From: Sphingomonas faeni
GTDB taxonomy: Bacteria; Pseudomonadota; Alphaproteobacteria; Sphingomonadales; Sphingomonadaceae
Direction: 5' to 3'
Assembly (NCBI RefSeq): GCF_003053745.1
Contig: NZ_QAYE01000001.1
Location: 496,001 to 560,000, forward strand
Length of the DNA: 64,000 nt
The notes beneath the pieces are model-generated. The model was not told the DNA's origin and did no database searches. It worked only from the letters and a program-made list of their open reading frames with translations. A program made the position numbers and the translations under genes. This document shows, piece by piece, positions 50,110-59,379 of the stretch (its first letter is position 1; every line of letters begins with the position of its first letter).

Positions 50110-50254
50110 AGTCAACCGACGCCCAGCCGCTCACACGCCACTAACGTTTCACCGCTACCCAGAAGCAACTCGTCGCATCACGGGTTGCCGTCGGGTCACG
50201 TTCAGCCTCCCCCGCCCACAACGCCGCGACGACCGCGCGCAGGGGATTTCGACG

Positions 50255-51673
50255 ATGACGACCGATCGCGGGGCGCTGGCCGCCCTGCTCGCCACCATGA
50301 CCGTCCTGGCCGCCACCGCGACTCCGGCGGCCGCGCAAACCGAGCCGGCCGCACCCGTGCGTGGCCTGGAGCGCCTTCAGACCCCCGGCACGCAGGCGAA
50401 CCCCGACGCCACCGCGATTCCGGTGCCCGCCGCGCCGACGATCGTCCTGCCGAACACCACGCCCGCTCCACGTCGCACCCCGCGATCGAGCGCTGCGGCA
50501 AAGCCCGCCACGGATCGTGCGACCACGCAACGTGCAGGCGCCGAGCGCCCGACGACCGAAGCGCCCACGCGCGAACGAGCAACCACCCGGACGACGCCGG
50601 AACAAACGACCCGACCACGCGCTTCGGACGACGAGCCAACGCGTCCGCCGACATCGGCCGAACCGGCGCCCGTCGCCACGCCCACGCCCGACCCCGCTCT
50701 TCAATCGTCGCCATCGCAGACCCCGACCACCGAGGTGGCGCCGCAATCCTCCGCGCCGCAGCCCCCCGCGTCGGTGCCGGCAACGACGCCATCCCCAACC
50801 CCGGAATCCACGCTCTCGACGCCGGAAGAGGGCAGCACGATGCCGCTGTGGCTTTCGCTGACGGCGATTGTCGTGGTGCTCGGCGCGCTGTGGGCGCTCC
50901 GCCGCAAGCCGCGCAGCCACCGGTACGAGAGTGCCGAACCCGAAGCCTATGTCGAGCCGACTCCGCCGCCCGTTGCGGTGAAGCCGGTCGTCGCCCAGCC
51001 TATTGCCCCTCAGCCAGTCGCCTCCAGGCCGGTCGTCTCCGAACCGGCCGAAACCCCGGCGGCCGTCACCGCTGCTACCGCATCTGCGATTGCACCCGTG
51101 GCTGCCGTGCCAATGGCCGCACCCAAATTCCTTGAACCGAGGGGCAAGGTGCCGCCCACGCCGCCAGTCGCCGCGCGTGCCCGGCTGACCTGCGAACTGC
51201 GCCCGTTGCGCGCCGGTCTCAACCTGCTCAGCGCAACCGTCGAGTGCGAACTCGTCGTAACCAACACGGGCACCGCATCGGCCGAAGCGATCCGCACCGG
51301 CGTCGCGTTGCTCACCGCACACGCCGATCAGGATCAGGACCTTGCGCAGTTCAATGCGGCGCCCGTCGTGCGGCCCGTCGCCCCGCCGTTCGCGCTGGCG
51401 CCGGGCGAAACGCGAACCATCCGCACCGTCACGGCGGTTGCCCGCGAGGCGATCCGGACGATGACCGCGGCTAACCGGCCGATGTTCGTGCCCGTCGTCG
51501 CGACCAACATCCTGTACGTGACGGCTGGCGACGAGGCGCAGGCGACGCGGGCGTGGGTGGTTGGCATTGAGCGCGTCGACTCAGCGAAGCTGGCGCCGTT
51601 CTGGCTCGATGCGCCTGCACGGATGTACACGACGGTTGCCGCGCGGCCGCATGCGGTGACGTTCGATCGGTAG
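50255..51673 (+). CDS. Pro/Thr-rich membrane protein with conserved C-terminal domain
   Basis: 472 residues from the ATG at 50255, with AGGGGAT upstream. A signal (about 1-28, ending AAA-Q), a long Pro/Ala/Thr-rich extracytoplasmic region (30-200), one membrane helix (MPLWLSLTAIVVVLGALWAL, about 205-225), another Pro-rich linker, then a compact C-terminal domain (about 305-465) with ARLTCELRPLRAGLNLLSATVECELVVTNTG and LAPGETRTIRT. The C-terminal domain looks like a beta-sandwich. Unknown function. Confidence 0.7.
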   Translation: MTTDRGALAALLATMTVLAATATPAAAQTEPAAPVRGLERLQTPGTQANPDATAIPVPAAPTIVLPNTTPAPRRTPRSSAAAKPATDRATTQRAGAERPTTEAPTRERATTRTTPEQTTRPRASDDEPTRPPTSAEPAPVATPTPDPALQSSPSQTPTTEVAPQSSAPQPPASVPATTPSPTPESTLSTPEEGSTMPLWLSLTAIVVVLGALWALRRKPRSHRYESAEPEAYVEPTPPPVAVKPVVAQPIAPQPVASRPVVSEPAETPAAVTAATASAIAPVAAVPMAAPKFLEPRGKVPPTPPVAARARLTCELRPLRAGLNLLSATVECELVVTNTGTASAEAIRTGVALLTAHADQDQDLAQFNAAPVVRPVAPPFALAPGETRTIRTVTAVAREAIRTMTAANRPMFVPVVATNILYVTAGDEAQATRAWVVGIERVDSAKLAPFWLDAPARMYTTVAARPHAVTFDR

Positions 51674-51757
51674 GTGAGGGGCTCGCGCGGCGTGCTGACC
51701 TTCGACACCCGGTCATGTCCTTGCTTCGAGCGGTAACACCGGGCGTACACGTAAAAC

Positions 51758-51814
51758 TTGTTTCCCCGCGAAGGCGGGGACCCAGACTGGGCTCCCGCCT
51801 TCGCGGGAGAACAA
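51758..51814. repeat. Family B paired inverted repeat, copy 7
   Basis: TTGTTTCCCCGCGAAGGCGG, centre GGACCCAGACTGGGC, TCCCGCCTTCGCGGGAGAACAA, the inverse orientation of copies 4-6. Confidence 0.85.
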
Positions 51815-51984
51815 TGCCGCAGTTGCGGCGGAGGCTGGACAGCGCAGCTATGCCGCAGAAGGCTGACTGCTTTGGTCCGACGCCCATCACTACGCGCGCG
51901 ACTGGTTGCGGAACCTTGGATGCGCATCGGAACCGGCGTGAAGCGAGCTCTGCTGGAATGAGCAACGCGATATTCCAGCACAAC

Positions 51985-52024
51985 AAAAAAAGGGCGACCC
52001 CATCGCTGGGGCCGCCCTTTTTTC
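51985..52024 (-). terminator. Intrinsic terminator of rplJ-rplL
   Basis: GGGCGGCCCC, loop AGCGAT, GGGGTCGCCC on the minus strand, followed by a run of T and preceded by a run of A, so it may work in both directions. It comes just after the rplL 3' element. Confidence 0.9.
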
Positions 52025-52036
52025 TTAGCTGCGGCC

Positions 52037-52121
52037 AGCAGGGGCAAAGCCCCTGCTTCGTCGGTCGGCATAAATGCCGCCGGCCGGCCTTGCGGGGAGT
52101 GCGCTTCAGCGTGGCTGAAGC
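52037..52121 (-). other. Structured 3' element, copy 2 (after rplL)
   Basis: Reading in the rplL direction: stem 1 GCTTCAGC-CAC-GCTGAAGC (52121-52103), starting 18 bases after the stop, then CGGCCGGCG, stem 2 GGCATTTATGCC, CCGACGA, and stem 3 GCAGGGGC-TTT-GCCCCTGC (52056-52038). Same order and invariant motifs as the copies at lpdA, rplA and nusG. It is upstream of, and separate from, the terminator. Confidence 0.7.
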
Positions 52122-52138
52122 GTCTCTCCCGCTGCGGC

Positions 52139-52513
52139 TTACTTGACCTCGACGGTCGCGCCAGCGGCTTCGAGCTGAGCCTTGATCTTGGCTGCCTCGT
52201 CCTTCGACACGCCTTCCTTGACGGCCTTGGGAGCCGACTCGACCAGCGTCTTGGCTTCGGTCAGGCCGAGCGCGGTGATCGCACGGACTTCCTTGATGAC
52301 ATTGATCTTCTTGCCACCGTCGCCGGTCAGGATGACGTCGAATTCGGTCTGCTCTTCTGCTGCAGGAGCAGCGGCGCCGCCGCCTGCTGCCGGTGCTGCG
52401 ACCGCTGCTGCGGCCGAAACGCCCCACTTCTCTTCGAGCAGCTTCGAAAGCTCAGCTGCTTCGAGAACGGTCAGTTCGCTCAGGCTCTCAACGAGCGCGT
52501 TCAGGTCTGCCAT
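52139..52513 (-). CDS. rplL: 50S ribosomal protein L7/L12
   Basis: 124 residues, the normal length. N-terminal dimerisation helices ([28 protein letters not shown]), an Ala/Gly hinge (35-55), and the C-terminal factor-binding domain with [20 protein letters not shown] and [10 protein letters not shown]. It recruits EF-Tu, EF-G and other GTPases. Expressed with rplJ 64 bases upstream; the stalk usually carries several L7/L12 per L10. Confidence 0.98.
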   Translation of the reverse strand: MADLNALVESLSELTVLEAAELSKLLEEKWGVSAAAAVAAPAAGGGAAAPAAEEQTEFDVILTGDGGKKINVIKEVRAITALGLTEAKTLVESAPKAVKEGVSKDEAAKIKAQLEAAGATVEVK

Positions 52514-52577
52514 GATAAATCTCCATCTCGGGGCTCATGCCCCATCAGTTCAAAAAGGTAACGAAAGGCCTGCAAGA

Positions 52578-53093
52578 TCAGGCGGCTTCCTTCTCCGCGT
52601 AGGCGGAAAGCACGCGCGCGAGCTGCGCTGCCGGAGCCTGCGTGATCGTTGCCAGCTTCGTGGCAGGTGCCACGATGAGGCCAACGATCTTGGCACGCAG
52701 TTCGTCCAGCGAGGGCAGCGTTGCGAGCGCCTTCACACCGTCGACGTCGAGGGTCGTCGCGCCCATCGCCCCACCCACGATTTCGAACTTGTCGTTCGTC
52801 TTCGCGAATTCCACGACCACCTTGGCGGCCGCGACGGGATCGATGGAGCTGGCCAGACCGACCGGACCCGTGAGCATGTCGCCCAGCGAGCTGTAGTCGG
52901 TGCCGTCCATTGCGATCTTGGCAAGCTTGTTCTTCGAGACCTTGTAGGTCGCGCCGGCGTCGCGCATCTTGTTCCGCAGCACAGTGGACTGTGCGACGGT
53001 CAGGCCGAGGTTGCGCGTGACAACGACGACGCCGACCTCGGAAAAGGTGCGGTTCAGCTCGGCTACGGCCGCGGTCTTTTGATCACGATCCAT
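52578..53093 (-). CDS. rplJ: 50S ribosomal protein L10
   Basis: 171 residues from the ATG at 53093. [41 protein letters not shown] and [11 protein letters not shown] are typical L10, which anchors L7/L12 dimers to 23S rRNA and represses its own operon. About 150 bases of leader lie upstream and contain a CCGGTTAGTAACCGG stem that could belong to an L10-binding leader. Confidence 0.98.
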   Translation of the reverse strand: MDRDQKTAAVAELNRTFSEVGVVVVTRNLGLTVAQSTVLRNKMRDAGATYKVSKNKLAKIAMDGTDYSSLGDMLTGPVGLASSIDPVAAAKVVVEFAKTNDKFEIVGGAMGATTLDVDGVKALATLPSLDELRAKIVGLIVAPATKLATITQAPAAQLARVLSAYAEKEAA

Positions 53094-53242
53094 GCCATTC
53101 TCCACGTTTTACGAGTTCACCGTTTGCGCAGTGGACCCGGTTACTAACCGGAGGCGCAGACAAACCCGCGCTTCCGGGGTGTCTCGTCGATGGGGCATGG
53201 GAGAGGGGCGGCGCGCAGATGGGCCGACAAAATCTCATTCCC

Positions 53243-53271
53243 CGTCTAGGTGGGAGATTAAGCATCGGCAA
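53243..53271 (-). promoter_or_regulatory. Candidate rplJ promoter
   Basis: TTGCCG (53271-53266), 17 bases, TAGACG (53248-53243). It overlaps the end of the GFA gene. The -35 is identical to that proposed for rplK. Confidence 0.4.
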
Positions 53272-53728
53272 ACCCGCTGCACCCACTGTCTCGGACGGAG
53301 TTCGACGAGCAAGCCCGCCGAACGAAGCCGCGCCTTAGCGGAAATTGCGGTGGAGTCAATCGCGGAGAGGGGCAGACGTCGAGGTAAAGCCCGGTATCCG
53401 CGCCGTCGAGCCTGCGTATGCGGGCCGCCGCCAGGATGTCGGGCGGCATCAGGCGGGCATTGATGCCGATCCGGTCGATCGCGGGGTCGACCTTCGTCCA
53501 GTGCGTCACGCATCCGCATTCGCTGCACCGATGGAAGCGCAATGTCTTGGCACCCCAACTGTAGACGTCGATCGGAACGGATGCCGCGATGCGCACGTCA
53601 CTTGCCCGGTAGTAGGCCCACAGTGCTCCGTAGCTGCGACAGATCGAGCAGTTGCAGTCGGCTACCCATTCAGGCGGTAGGTCGGCGGACAGCGTTACTG
53701 CGCCACAGTGGCAGGAGGCTCCGATCAT
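53258..53728 (-). CDS. GFA family protein (CENP-V/GFA fold)
   Basis: 156 residues. Three Cys clusters (SCHCGAVTL, CNCSIC, CSECGC) form the two zinc sites of the glutathione-dependent formaldehyde-activating (GFA) fold. The family name overstates the function, since most members have unknown substrates. The C-terminal 35 residues (RRGFVRRACSSNSV) are not part of the domain and may be an extension. It separates rplA from rplJ, which are usually neighbours. Confidence 0.85.
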   Translation of the reverse strand: MIGASCHCGAVTLSADLPPEWVADCNCSICRSYGALWAYYRASDVRIAASVPIDVYSWGAKTLRFHRCSECGCVTHWTKVDPAIDRIGINARLMPPDILAAARIRRLDGADTGLYLDVCPSPRLTPPQFPLRRGFVRRACSSNSVRDSGCSGFADA

Positions 53729-53781
53729 GCGTCATGACGTGGACCATAATGGCGCGCGGTTCACGTATTTTCACACGACCT

Positions 53782-53865
53782 CCGTCATCCTGAAGAAAGT
53801 CAGGATCCAGAGCCGAGAGGGGCGACGTTTGTAACCCTGGATCCTGACTTTCGTCAGGATGACGG
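53782..53865. repeat. Family C paired inverted repeat, copy 3
   Basis: CCGTCATCCTGAAGAAAGTCAGG and CCTGACTTTCGTCAGGATGACGG, one mismatch (GAAG versus GACG), centre ATCCAGAGCC and AACCCTGGAT. Confidence 0.85.
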
Positions 53866-53912
53866 AGTGGGGTAGGGCGATCTTAGCCGAACGACCGGTA
53901 TGGCCCGCACGC

Positions 53913-53950
53913 AAAAAGGGCCGGGATCGCTCCCGGCCTTTCTTAACTTT
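53913..53950 (-). terminator. Intrinsic terminator of rplK-rplA
   Basis: On the minus strand GGCCGGGA-GCGA-TCCCGGCC followed by CTTTTTGCG; A-rich on the upstream side, so possibly bidirectional. It follows the rplA 3' element. Confidence 0.85.
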
Positions 53951-53957
53951 TAGCGGC

Positions 53958-54046
53958 AGGACGGGAGTAAATCCCGTCCTCGTCGGTCGTGGTTGCCCGC
54001 GCCGGCCGCGCTTTCGCCGTCTCGTGGCTAGCTTGCGCTAGCCACG
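53958..54046 (-). other. Structured 3' element, copy 3 (after rplA)
   Basis: In the rplA direction: stem 1 CGTGGCTAGC-GCAA-GCTAGCCACG (54046-54023), starting 7 bases after the stop, GAGACGG, CGGCCGGCG, a weak second stem with GCGGGCAACCACG, CCGACGA, and stem 3 GGACGGGATTTACTCCCGTCC (53979-53959). The CTAG in stem 1 and GAGACGG match the nusG copy; stem 3 shares GGGATTTACTCCC with nusG. Confidence 0.7.
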
Positions 54047-54052
54047 TGCGGC

Positions 54053-54745
54053 TCACGCGCCAGCAACCTCGGTCGTGTCGACCTTGATGCCTGCACCCAT
54101 GGTCGACGAGATCGCGACCTTCTGGACGTACTTGCCCTTGGCGCCGGTCGGCTTGGCCTTGACCACCGCGTCGACCAGTGCGTCGAAGTTCGCGCGCAGG
54201 TCTTCCGCCGGGAACGACGCCTTGCCGATGCCCGAGTGGATGATGCCGGCCTTTTCGACGCGGTATTCGATCTGGCCGCCCTTGGCTGCCTGAACCGCGG
54301 CTGCGACGTTCATCGTCACCGTGCCGAGCTTCGGGTTCGGCATCAGGCCCTTGGGACCCAGCACCTTACCGAGGCGACCGACGATGCCCATCATGTCCGG
54401 GGTCGCGATGCAGCGATCGAAATCGATCGTGCCACCCTGGATGATTTCCATCAGGTCCTCGGCGCCGACGACGTCTGCGCCTGCTGCGAGGGCTTCCTCA
54501 GCCTTCGCGCCGCGGGCGAACACGCCGACGCGGACGGTCTTGCCGGTGCCCTTGGGCAGCGTGACGACGCCGCGAACCATCTGGTCTGCGTGACGCGGAT
54601 CGACGCCCAGGTTCAGCGCGACTTCGATCGTCTCGTCGAACTTCGACGTGGCGCCCGACCGTGCGAGACCGATGGCCTCGTCGATGCCGTGCAGCTTGAC
54701 GAGGTCGACCGTGACGGCCTTCTGCTTCTTGCTCAGCTTAGCCAT
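54053..54745 (-). CDS. rplA: 50S ribosomal protein L1
   Basis: 230 residues, complete. [61 protein letters not shown] and [12 protein letters not shown] are L1 signatures. L1 forms the mobile E-site stalk and represses the L11 operon by binding its mRNA. It begins 4 bases after rplK. Confidence 0.98.
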   Translation of the reverse strand: MAKLSKKQKAVTVDLVKLHGIDEAIGLARSGATSKFDETIEVALNLGVDPRHADQMVRGVVTLPKGTGKTVRVGVFARGAKAEEALAAGADVVGAEDLMEIIQGGTIDFDRCIATPDMMGIVGRLGKVLGPKGLMPNPKLGTVTMNVAAAVQAAKGGQIEYRVEKAGIIHSGIGKASFPAEDLRANFDALVDAVVKAKPTGAKGKYVQKVAISSTMGAGIKVDTTEVAGA

Positions 54746-54749
54746 GATA

Positions 54750-55181
54750 TCAGCCCTCCACCACTTCGAGGCCCATTGCGCGGGCGCTGCCTTCGATGAT
54801 CTTCGTCGCAGCGTCGATATCGTTGGCGTTGAGGTCCTTCATCTTCGTCGTGGCGATCTCGCTCAGCTGGCTGCGCTTGATCGTGCCGGCGACGACTTTG
54901 CCCGGCTCCTTCGAACCCGACTTGAGACCAGCGGCCTCCTTGATCAGGTACGATGCTGGCGGGGTCTTGGTCTCGAACGAGAACGAGCGATCCGCATAGA
55001 CCGTGATGACGGTCGGGATCGGCATGCCCTTCTTCAATTCGCTCGTGCCGGCATTGAACGCCTTGCAGAACTCCATGATGTTCACGCCGCGCTGACCCAG
55101 TGCAGGCCCGATCGGCGGCGCGGGCTTTGCCTCGCCTGCAGGGACCTGCAGCTTGATGTATCCGGTAATCTTTTTAGCCAT
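54750..55181 (-). CDS. rplK: 50S ribosomal protein L11
   Basis: 143 residues from the ATG at 55181, with AGAGAG upstream. [35 protein letters not shown] is the L11 N-domain signature. L11 belongs to the GTPase-associated centre. Unlike in many bacteria, nusG does not precede it; nusG is about 5 kb away. Confidence 0.98.
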   Translation of the reverse strand: MAKKITGYIKLQVPAGEAKPAPPIGPALGQRGVNIMEFCKAFNAGTSELKKGMPIPTVITVYADRSFSFETKTPPASYLIKEAAGLKSGSKEPGKVVAGTIKRSQLSEIATTKMKDLNANDIDAATKIIEGSARAMGLEVVEG

Positions 55182-55269
55182 GTCACTCTCTTTATGTGAG
55201 CCTAGCGGTGATGGCGGCCGTCTCGCGACAGCCTCCCGCAAATTCCATCAATGAAGGTGGAAGCCGGCG

Positions 55270-55298
55270 CGCATAGCCGAAAACGCGGGGCGCGGCAA
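55270..55298 (-). promoter_or_regulatory. Candidate rplK promoter
   Basis: TTGCCG (55298-55293), 17 bases, TATGCG (55275-55270), about 88 bases upstream of the rplK start. It has the same shape as the putative promoters of tRNA-Trp, secE, rplJ and rpsL. Confidence 0.45.
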
Positions 55299-55353
55299 CC
55301 GGCGTTCGCGTCGTGGCTTGGAGGCCTGGGAGGCCTGCGCGATCCACCGCGGT

Positions 55354-55638
55354 TTATTCGAAGACGTCGACCGGCCAGGCGATCTGCTTGGCCGCGGCAT
55401 GGCAAGCCGACCGCGTTGCGTAGCCGTCGGAATAGCTGATCAGTCCACCAGCCTCATGGAACAGCAGCCATGCCCAGGACCCCGCGAGTACGAGCGGTGG
55501 CGAAAGGTCGAGCCCCTCGACCTCGCGGAGTTCGAGCCGCATCGACGGCCGCTCGCCTTCGACCGGATTTGCAGCGACGGGCTCCGCTTCGTCGAGCGTC
55601 CGGCCGATAAAGCGACCGAACCGGTTGTCAGGCACCAT
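55354..55638 (-). CDS. Small hypothetical protein overlapping the EAL gene
   Basis: 94 residues from the ATG at 55638, 11 bases inside the EAL gene end. MVPDNRFGRFIGRTLDEAEPV..., LELREVEGLDLSPPLVLAGSWAWLLFHEAGG and ISYSDGYATRSACHAAAKQIAWPVDVFE look like a folded small domain, with aromatic residues. No family recognised. Translational coupling to the EAL protein is likely. Confidence 0.55.
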   Translation of the reverse strand: MVPDNRFGRFIGRTLDEAEPVAANPVEGERPSMRLELREVEGLDLSPPLVLAGSWAWLLFHEAGGLISYSDGYATRSACHAAAKQIAWPVDVFE

Positions 55639-56869
55639 GATGGGGTACGATCGATTCAATCGGCACGGGTTTTCCCCAGTAAAAGCCTTGCCCACAATCG
55701 GCACCGAGGGATTTCGCCAAGACGAGATCGTCTGCGGTCTCGATGCCCTCGATCACGGTTCCGATCGACCGGCTTCGGCAATAATCAATGATTTCCTTCA
55801 GCAGCGAAGGCGGGAACTCGCCCTTGCGGCACTTCTGGAAGATCTTCCGGTCGATCTTGACCTCGGAGACCGGCAGGTCCGAAATGCGATCGAAGTTGGT
55901 CGCGCCCTTGCCGAAATCGTCGAGCGAGATGGGTACGCCCAGCGTTCCAAGCTCGCGCATATTTTCCAGCAGGCGGCCGTCGAGTCCTGAATAACTGATC
56001 TCGGTGAGTTCGATCCCGAGCATGCCGGGGGCGACGTTGTGGCGTCGCAGCAGGATCGGCATCGCGGCGAGGAAATCCGGATGCGCGAGCACGGCGGCGC
56101 TGCAGTTCACCGCGATAGGCACAGGCCTGCCCTCGGCCTCCAGCGCCGCGAGCAGGCGGGCAGCCGCTTCCACCGCAAGCGACGTCGCGGCGACCTCCAG
56201 CGAGAGGATCGTCGACGGTGCGAAGATGTGCTCGGGGTTGAGCGACGGCCGATTGCGCAACCGCGTAAGTGTTTCGTAGCCGGCGATGCCGTCGTCGTGC
56301 AGGCTGCGCTTCTCATGAAATTCATGCGTGAGGTTGGGCAGCAACCGGCCCTGCTGGATCAACCACGACAGGAAATGACGGTCGCCGGTGTCGCCGTCAT
56401 GCGGTTGCCGGACGATATGGGCCAGGCGGTCGACGATGTCCTGCGCGGAATAGGGCGTGTCGAGCCAGTCGACATGACCGATGCCGGACTGTTCTGCGAG
56501 GGCGATAGCGTCGGGGAAATGCACGCTTGGCCGTAACAGCGTCAGCGTCCCGGAAAACTGTTCTTTGTCCAATAAGGCGATGAACGCGTGACGATTGCCG
56601 ATCGAGGCATCCGGGTTCATCACGATCAGATCCGGTTGAAACGCCAGCCCGGCACGTTCTTCGCTGGCCATGCCGATCCACGCGGTTTTGTGGCCCATCT
56701 CTTCGAGTTCACGATGAACGCCGTTGTGAGCCGCATTTTCAAGATCGAGAAACAAGATGCGATGACCGGCCCCGGGTAAATCCGGGGAAAGACGACTCCC
56801 CGCACTGGCCGAGCGTAAGTGATCGCCACGCAAGGACGATGTTTTCAGGGCCGTGTTCGTCAAGGGCAT
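55628..56869 (-). CDS. EAL-domain phosphodiesterase with N-terminal domain
   Basis: 413 residues with AGGAA upstream. The N-terminal 150 residues look like a receiver-type alpha/beta fold (ILFLDLENAAHNGVHRELEEMGHKTAW) but without a clear phospho-acceptor set. The EAL domain (about 165-405) has a changed signature GYETLTRL, yet Glu, NCS, ELTE, DDFGKG, EVKIDR, EGIET and QGF all remain, so cyclic di-GMP hydrolysis is still plausible. Confidence 0.88.
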   Translation of the reverse strand: MPLTNTALKTSSLRGDHLRSASAGSRLSPDLPGAGHRILFLDLENAAHNGVHRELEEMGHKTAWIGMASEERAGLAFQPDLIVMNPDASIGNRHAFIALLDKEQFSGTLTLLRPSVHFPDAIALAEQSGIGHVDWLDTPYSAQDIVDRLAHIVRQPHDGDTGDRHFLSWLIQQGRLLPNLTHEFHEKRSLHDDGIAGYETLTRLRNRPSLNPEHIFAPSTILSLEVAATSLAVEAAARLLAALEAEGRPVPIAVNCSAAVLAHPDFLAAMPILLRRHNVAPGMLGIELTEISYSGLDGRLLENMRELGTLGVPISLDDFGKGATNFDRISDLPVSEVKIDRKIFQKCRKGEFPPSLLKEIIDYCRSRSIGTVIEGIETADDLVLAKSLGADCGQGFYWGKPVPIESIVPHHGA

Positions 56870-57444
56870 CAGTCATTTCCTGTAGGCGGATCGCTGAATA
56901 CGGTTGCATGCAAGTCAAGCTGGTCATGGGGTACATAGAGTTTGTCGAATACGCCGGTCGTCATATGCGAAAGCGTACTGGCAACTATGCAACGTCTTAT
57001 ACGTGGACTGTCCTACAAGTGTTAGCGCTATATGATTGATGATGGTTAATCGAGTCTTAACGCGGATTATATGGTTGGGCTCAATAACGAGGACGCGAGC
57101 CAACTCAATGATAATGAACAAATCTATGACAGCTGGGGTGACCCGTCCGACATATCGCGACTGAAATATATTTTCGTTGCCGAATGATATTGCGGCGCAA
57201 GTAAAAGGATTGAAGCAACGCCGGTCATGTTCGGTGCATCGCTTTCTACCCAGCGATCATATCGGCCAAGACCTTATTGAATGGCCGGGACGGGTGTGAC
57301 GTGCAGATCATGCGGATGAGATGAGCGCGACGGGGCGGGGACTTGAAAGCACTCATTTTGAACCGAATAATTCTCTGCCGATTGACGCTTCCAACTCTAG
57401 TATCACCGGGAATCGGATGGGGGCATCCGATAACAGGGGTGGAT
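56870..57444. other. Gap with AT-richer stretch, no gene
   Basis: The stretch 56930-57200 is less GC-rich than its flanks and holds a 38-codon frame (57071-57187) without a ribosome binding site. The rest up to 57444 shows no clear feature other than the likely upstream region of the following gene. Confidence 0.6.
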
Positions 57445-58209
57445 ATGATCACTTTGTGCCGTGCGACGCTGGTCGCGCTGATGCTGGCGGTTTCGGCGAT
57501 CGCGCCTGCGTATGCGCAGGAGAAGACGGGACTAAAACCTGGTTTTGTCCTTGCGCCCGGCACCGCGCGGATCGTCCTCATGCGGCCGTCGATCCGGGTC
57601 GGCGCGCAGTCGACGGGCGGGATGTACGAGCCGAATGCCGACTGGACCGATCAGGCGAAGGAGAACATCGCCACCGCGCTCGCCAAGGCGCAGACCGGCC
57701 TCGGCAACAGTGTCGTCGGGTATGTCGAGCCGGTCGGTGCGGGTTCGGCGAAGGTCGCGGAGTATCAGGAACTGTTCGGCGCGGTCGCGTCGTCGGTGAT
57801 CGAGTATCAGTTCTTCAAGGGCAACCGCCTGCCGACCAAGAAGCGCAAGGACCAGTTCGAATGGGGGCTCGGCCCCGACGTTCGGACTCTTCCCGGTCTT
57901 GAGGCGGCTGACTACGCGCTGTTTATTACCACCGAGGATCATTTCGGTTCGACCGGGCGGAAGGTGCTGCAAGTCTTTGCGGCGATGGCACGCGTTCCGA
58001 TCACCGCGGGCGTCCACAAGGGCTTTGCCGGGCTTGTCGATCTTCGCACCGGAGAACTGGTCTGGCTGAACGCCGACATGCAGATGGGCGGGGATGTCCG
58101 CGACGCGGAGGGCGCCGACAAGCGCGTGAGGCAGTTGCTGGAGGGGTTCCCGGGGAAGCCGGTCGAGGCTCCGATCGCCGCCGCGCCCGCCATCGCTTCG
58201 GCGCACTGA
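57445..58209 (+). CDS. Exported protein of unknown function
   Basis: 254 residues from the ATG at 57445, with AGGGGT upstream. Signal (about 1-24) ends AYA-Q. The mature part has ARIVLMRPSIRVGAQSTGGMYEPNADWT, a long helix, then LEAADYALFITTEDHFGSTGRKVLQV and GFAGLVDLRTGELVWLNAD, which looks like a periplasmic alpha/beta domain similar to lipoproteins with a GETHR-type or Csg-like fold. No family can be named. Followed one base later by an M48 protease gene. Confidence 0.75.
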   Translation: MITLCRATLVALMLAVSAIAPAYAQEKTGLKPGFVLAPGTARIVLMRPSIRVGAQSTGGMYEPNADWTDQAKENIATALAKAQTGLGNSVVGYVEPVGAGSAKVAEYQELFGAVASSVIEYQFFKGNRLPTKKRKDQFEWGLGPDVRTLPGLEAADYALFITTEDHFGSTGRKVLQVFAAMARVPITAGVHKGFAGLVDLRTGELVWLNADMQMGGDVRDAEGADKRVRQLLEGFPGKPVEAPIAAAPAIASAH

Positions 58210-58210
58210 C

Positions 58211-59368
58211 ATGCGGATTCCAATGGTCGGGCTTTTGCTCGCCAGCGCGATCGGTACGTCTGCGCTCGCCGCCGACAAGCGACCGCCGCTACCAACCTAC
58301 ATGCAAGCCTATACCCCGACGACGGTCGACGAGCGCGGGATATGGATGGAGGCCGATGAAGACGAACGGCGTCTTCGCGAGTCCCGGTCGGTTATAAGGG
58401 ATACCGCCCTCAACGCGTATGTTCGTGGCGTACTTTGCCGCACTGTTGGCGATGATCGCTGCAAGTCTGTGCGGATCTACATTGACGAAATCCCGGCATT
58501 CAACGCGACGATGAGCCCGAACGGAACGTTGACTGTCTGGTCGGGGCTATTGCTTCGCGTTCGGAATGAAGCCGAACTAGGCTCCATTCTTGGCCATGAG
58601 TTCGGTCATTTCGAACTGCGGCACTCGCTTATGGACTTTAAAAACCGGCGCGGCGGGTCGGATCTTATGGCGTGGGCATCGATCCTCGTCCGCAATAGCG
58701 GTGACATTCGCTATAATACTATCGGCGGGTTCTACGCATTCGATCGCGCGCAAGAGCGTGAAGCCGACATGATGGGCTTCCAGTATCTCACGCGTTCGCG
58801 CTATCCATCGTCAGCGTCGGCGGACGTCTGGGACCATCTCATGGGCGAGGCGGATGCCACCGCAATAGGCCGCAAGGGCAGGGCGCAGCACAAATACGTC
58901 GCCGGCTTCTTCGCCTCGCACCCCACCAACCTCGCACGCGCTACCTATCTGCGCGCCGCGTCGATCGAAGCTGCCGACGTCAAGCCCGCGGTCGTCGACA
59001 CGCACCAGGCCGCGATGGCGAAGTGGCTGCCGGTCTTCCTCAACGACCAGATCAAGCTCAACGATTTCGGCGGCAGCGAGTATCTGCTTGCCAATCTGGC
59101 GGAAGGCAGCGGCTGGACGACGCCGCTGCTGTGCGCCCGCGGCGATCTGTATCGCGAGCGCGGCAATCCGCGCGATCTCGTCAGCGCCGCGCAATTCTAC
59201 CAGGAGGCGATCGGCAAGGGTGACGCGCCACCCGAGGCGTATCGCGGCCTCGGGCTGGCGTTGCTGCGTAGCCAGCAGGTTGCCGAAGGCCAGGCCGCGC
59301 TCGCGACGTATCTCCGCCTCAAGCCGGCCGCGACCGACGCCGCGCTCATCGCCACGCTGATCTCGTAA
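58211..59368 (+). CDS. M48 family metalloprotease, exported
   Basis: 385 residues. A signal (about 1-20), then the protease domain (about 45-230) with ILGHEFGHFELRHS (HExxH, about 127-131) and a second Glu in REREADMMG, the zinc ligands of M48 enzymes. The C-terminal third (about 250-380) reads as tetratricopeptide-like helices (NPRDLVSAAQFYQEAIGKG), as in BepA-type periplasmic proteases that help outer membrane protein assembly. Confidence 0.9.
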   Translation: MRIPMVGLLLASAIGTSALAADKRPPLPTYMQAYTPTTVDERGIWMEADEDERRLRESRSVIRDTALNAYVRGVLCRTVGDDRCKSVRIYIDEIPAFNATMSPNGTLTVWSGLLLRVRNEAELGSILGHEFGHFELRHSLMDFKNRRGGSDLMAWASILVRNSGDIRYNTIGGFYAFDRAQEREADMMGFQYLTRSRYPSSASADVWDHLMGEADATAIGRKGRAQHKYVAGFFASHPTNLARATYLRAASIEAADVKPAVVDTHQAAMAKWLPVFLNDQIKLNDFGGSEYLLANLAEGSGWTTPLLCARGDLYRERGNPRDLVSAAQFYQEAIGKGDAPPEAYRGLGLALLRSQQVAEGQAALATYLRLKPAATDAALIATLIS

Positions 59369-59379
59369 GGAGGACGACC

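Larger units (their letters stand above)
51674..52138. other. Gap between a membrane protein gene and rplL
   Basis: Family B copy 7 (51758-51814), a bidirectional terminator (51985-52024) and the rplL 3' element (52037-52121). No gene supported. Confidence 0.7.

Noticed and set aside
57071-57187. A 38-codon frame in an AT-richer stretch
   Set aside because: No ribosome binding site, no similarity, and too short to support.
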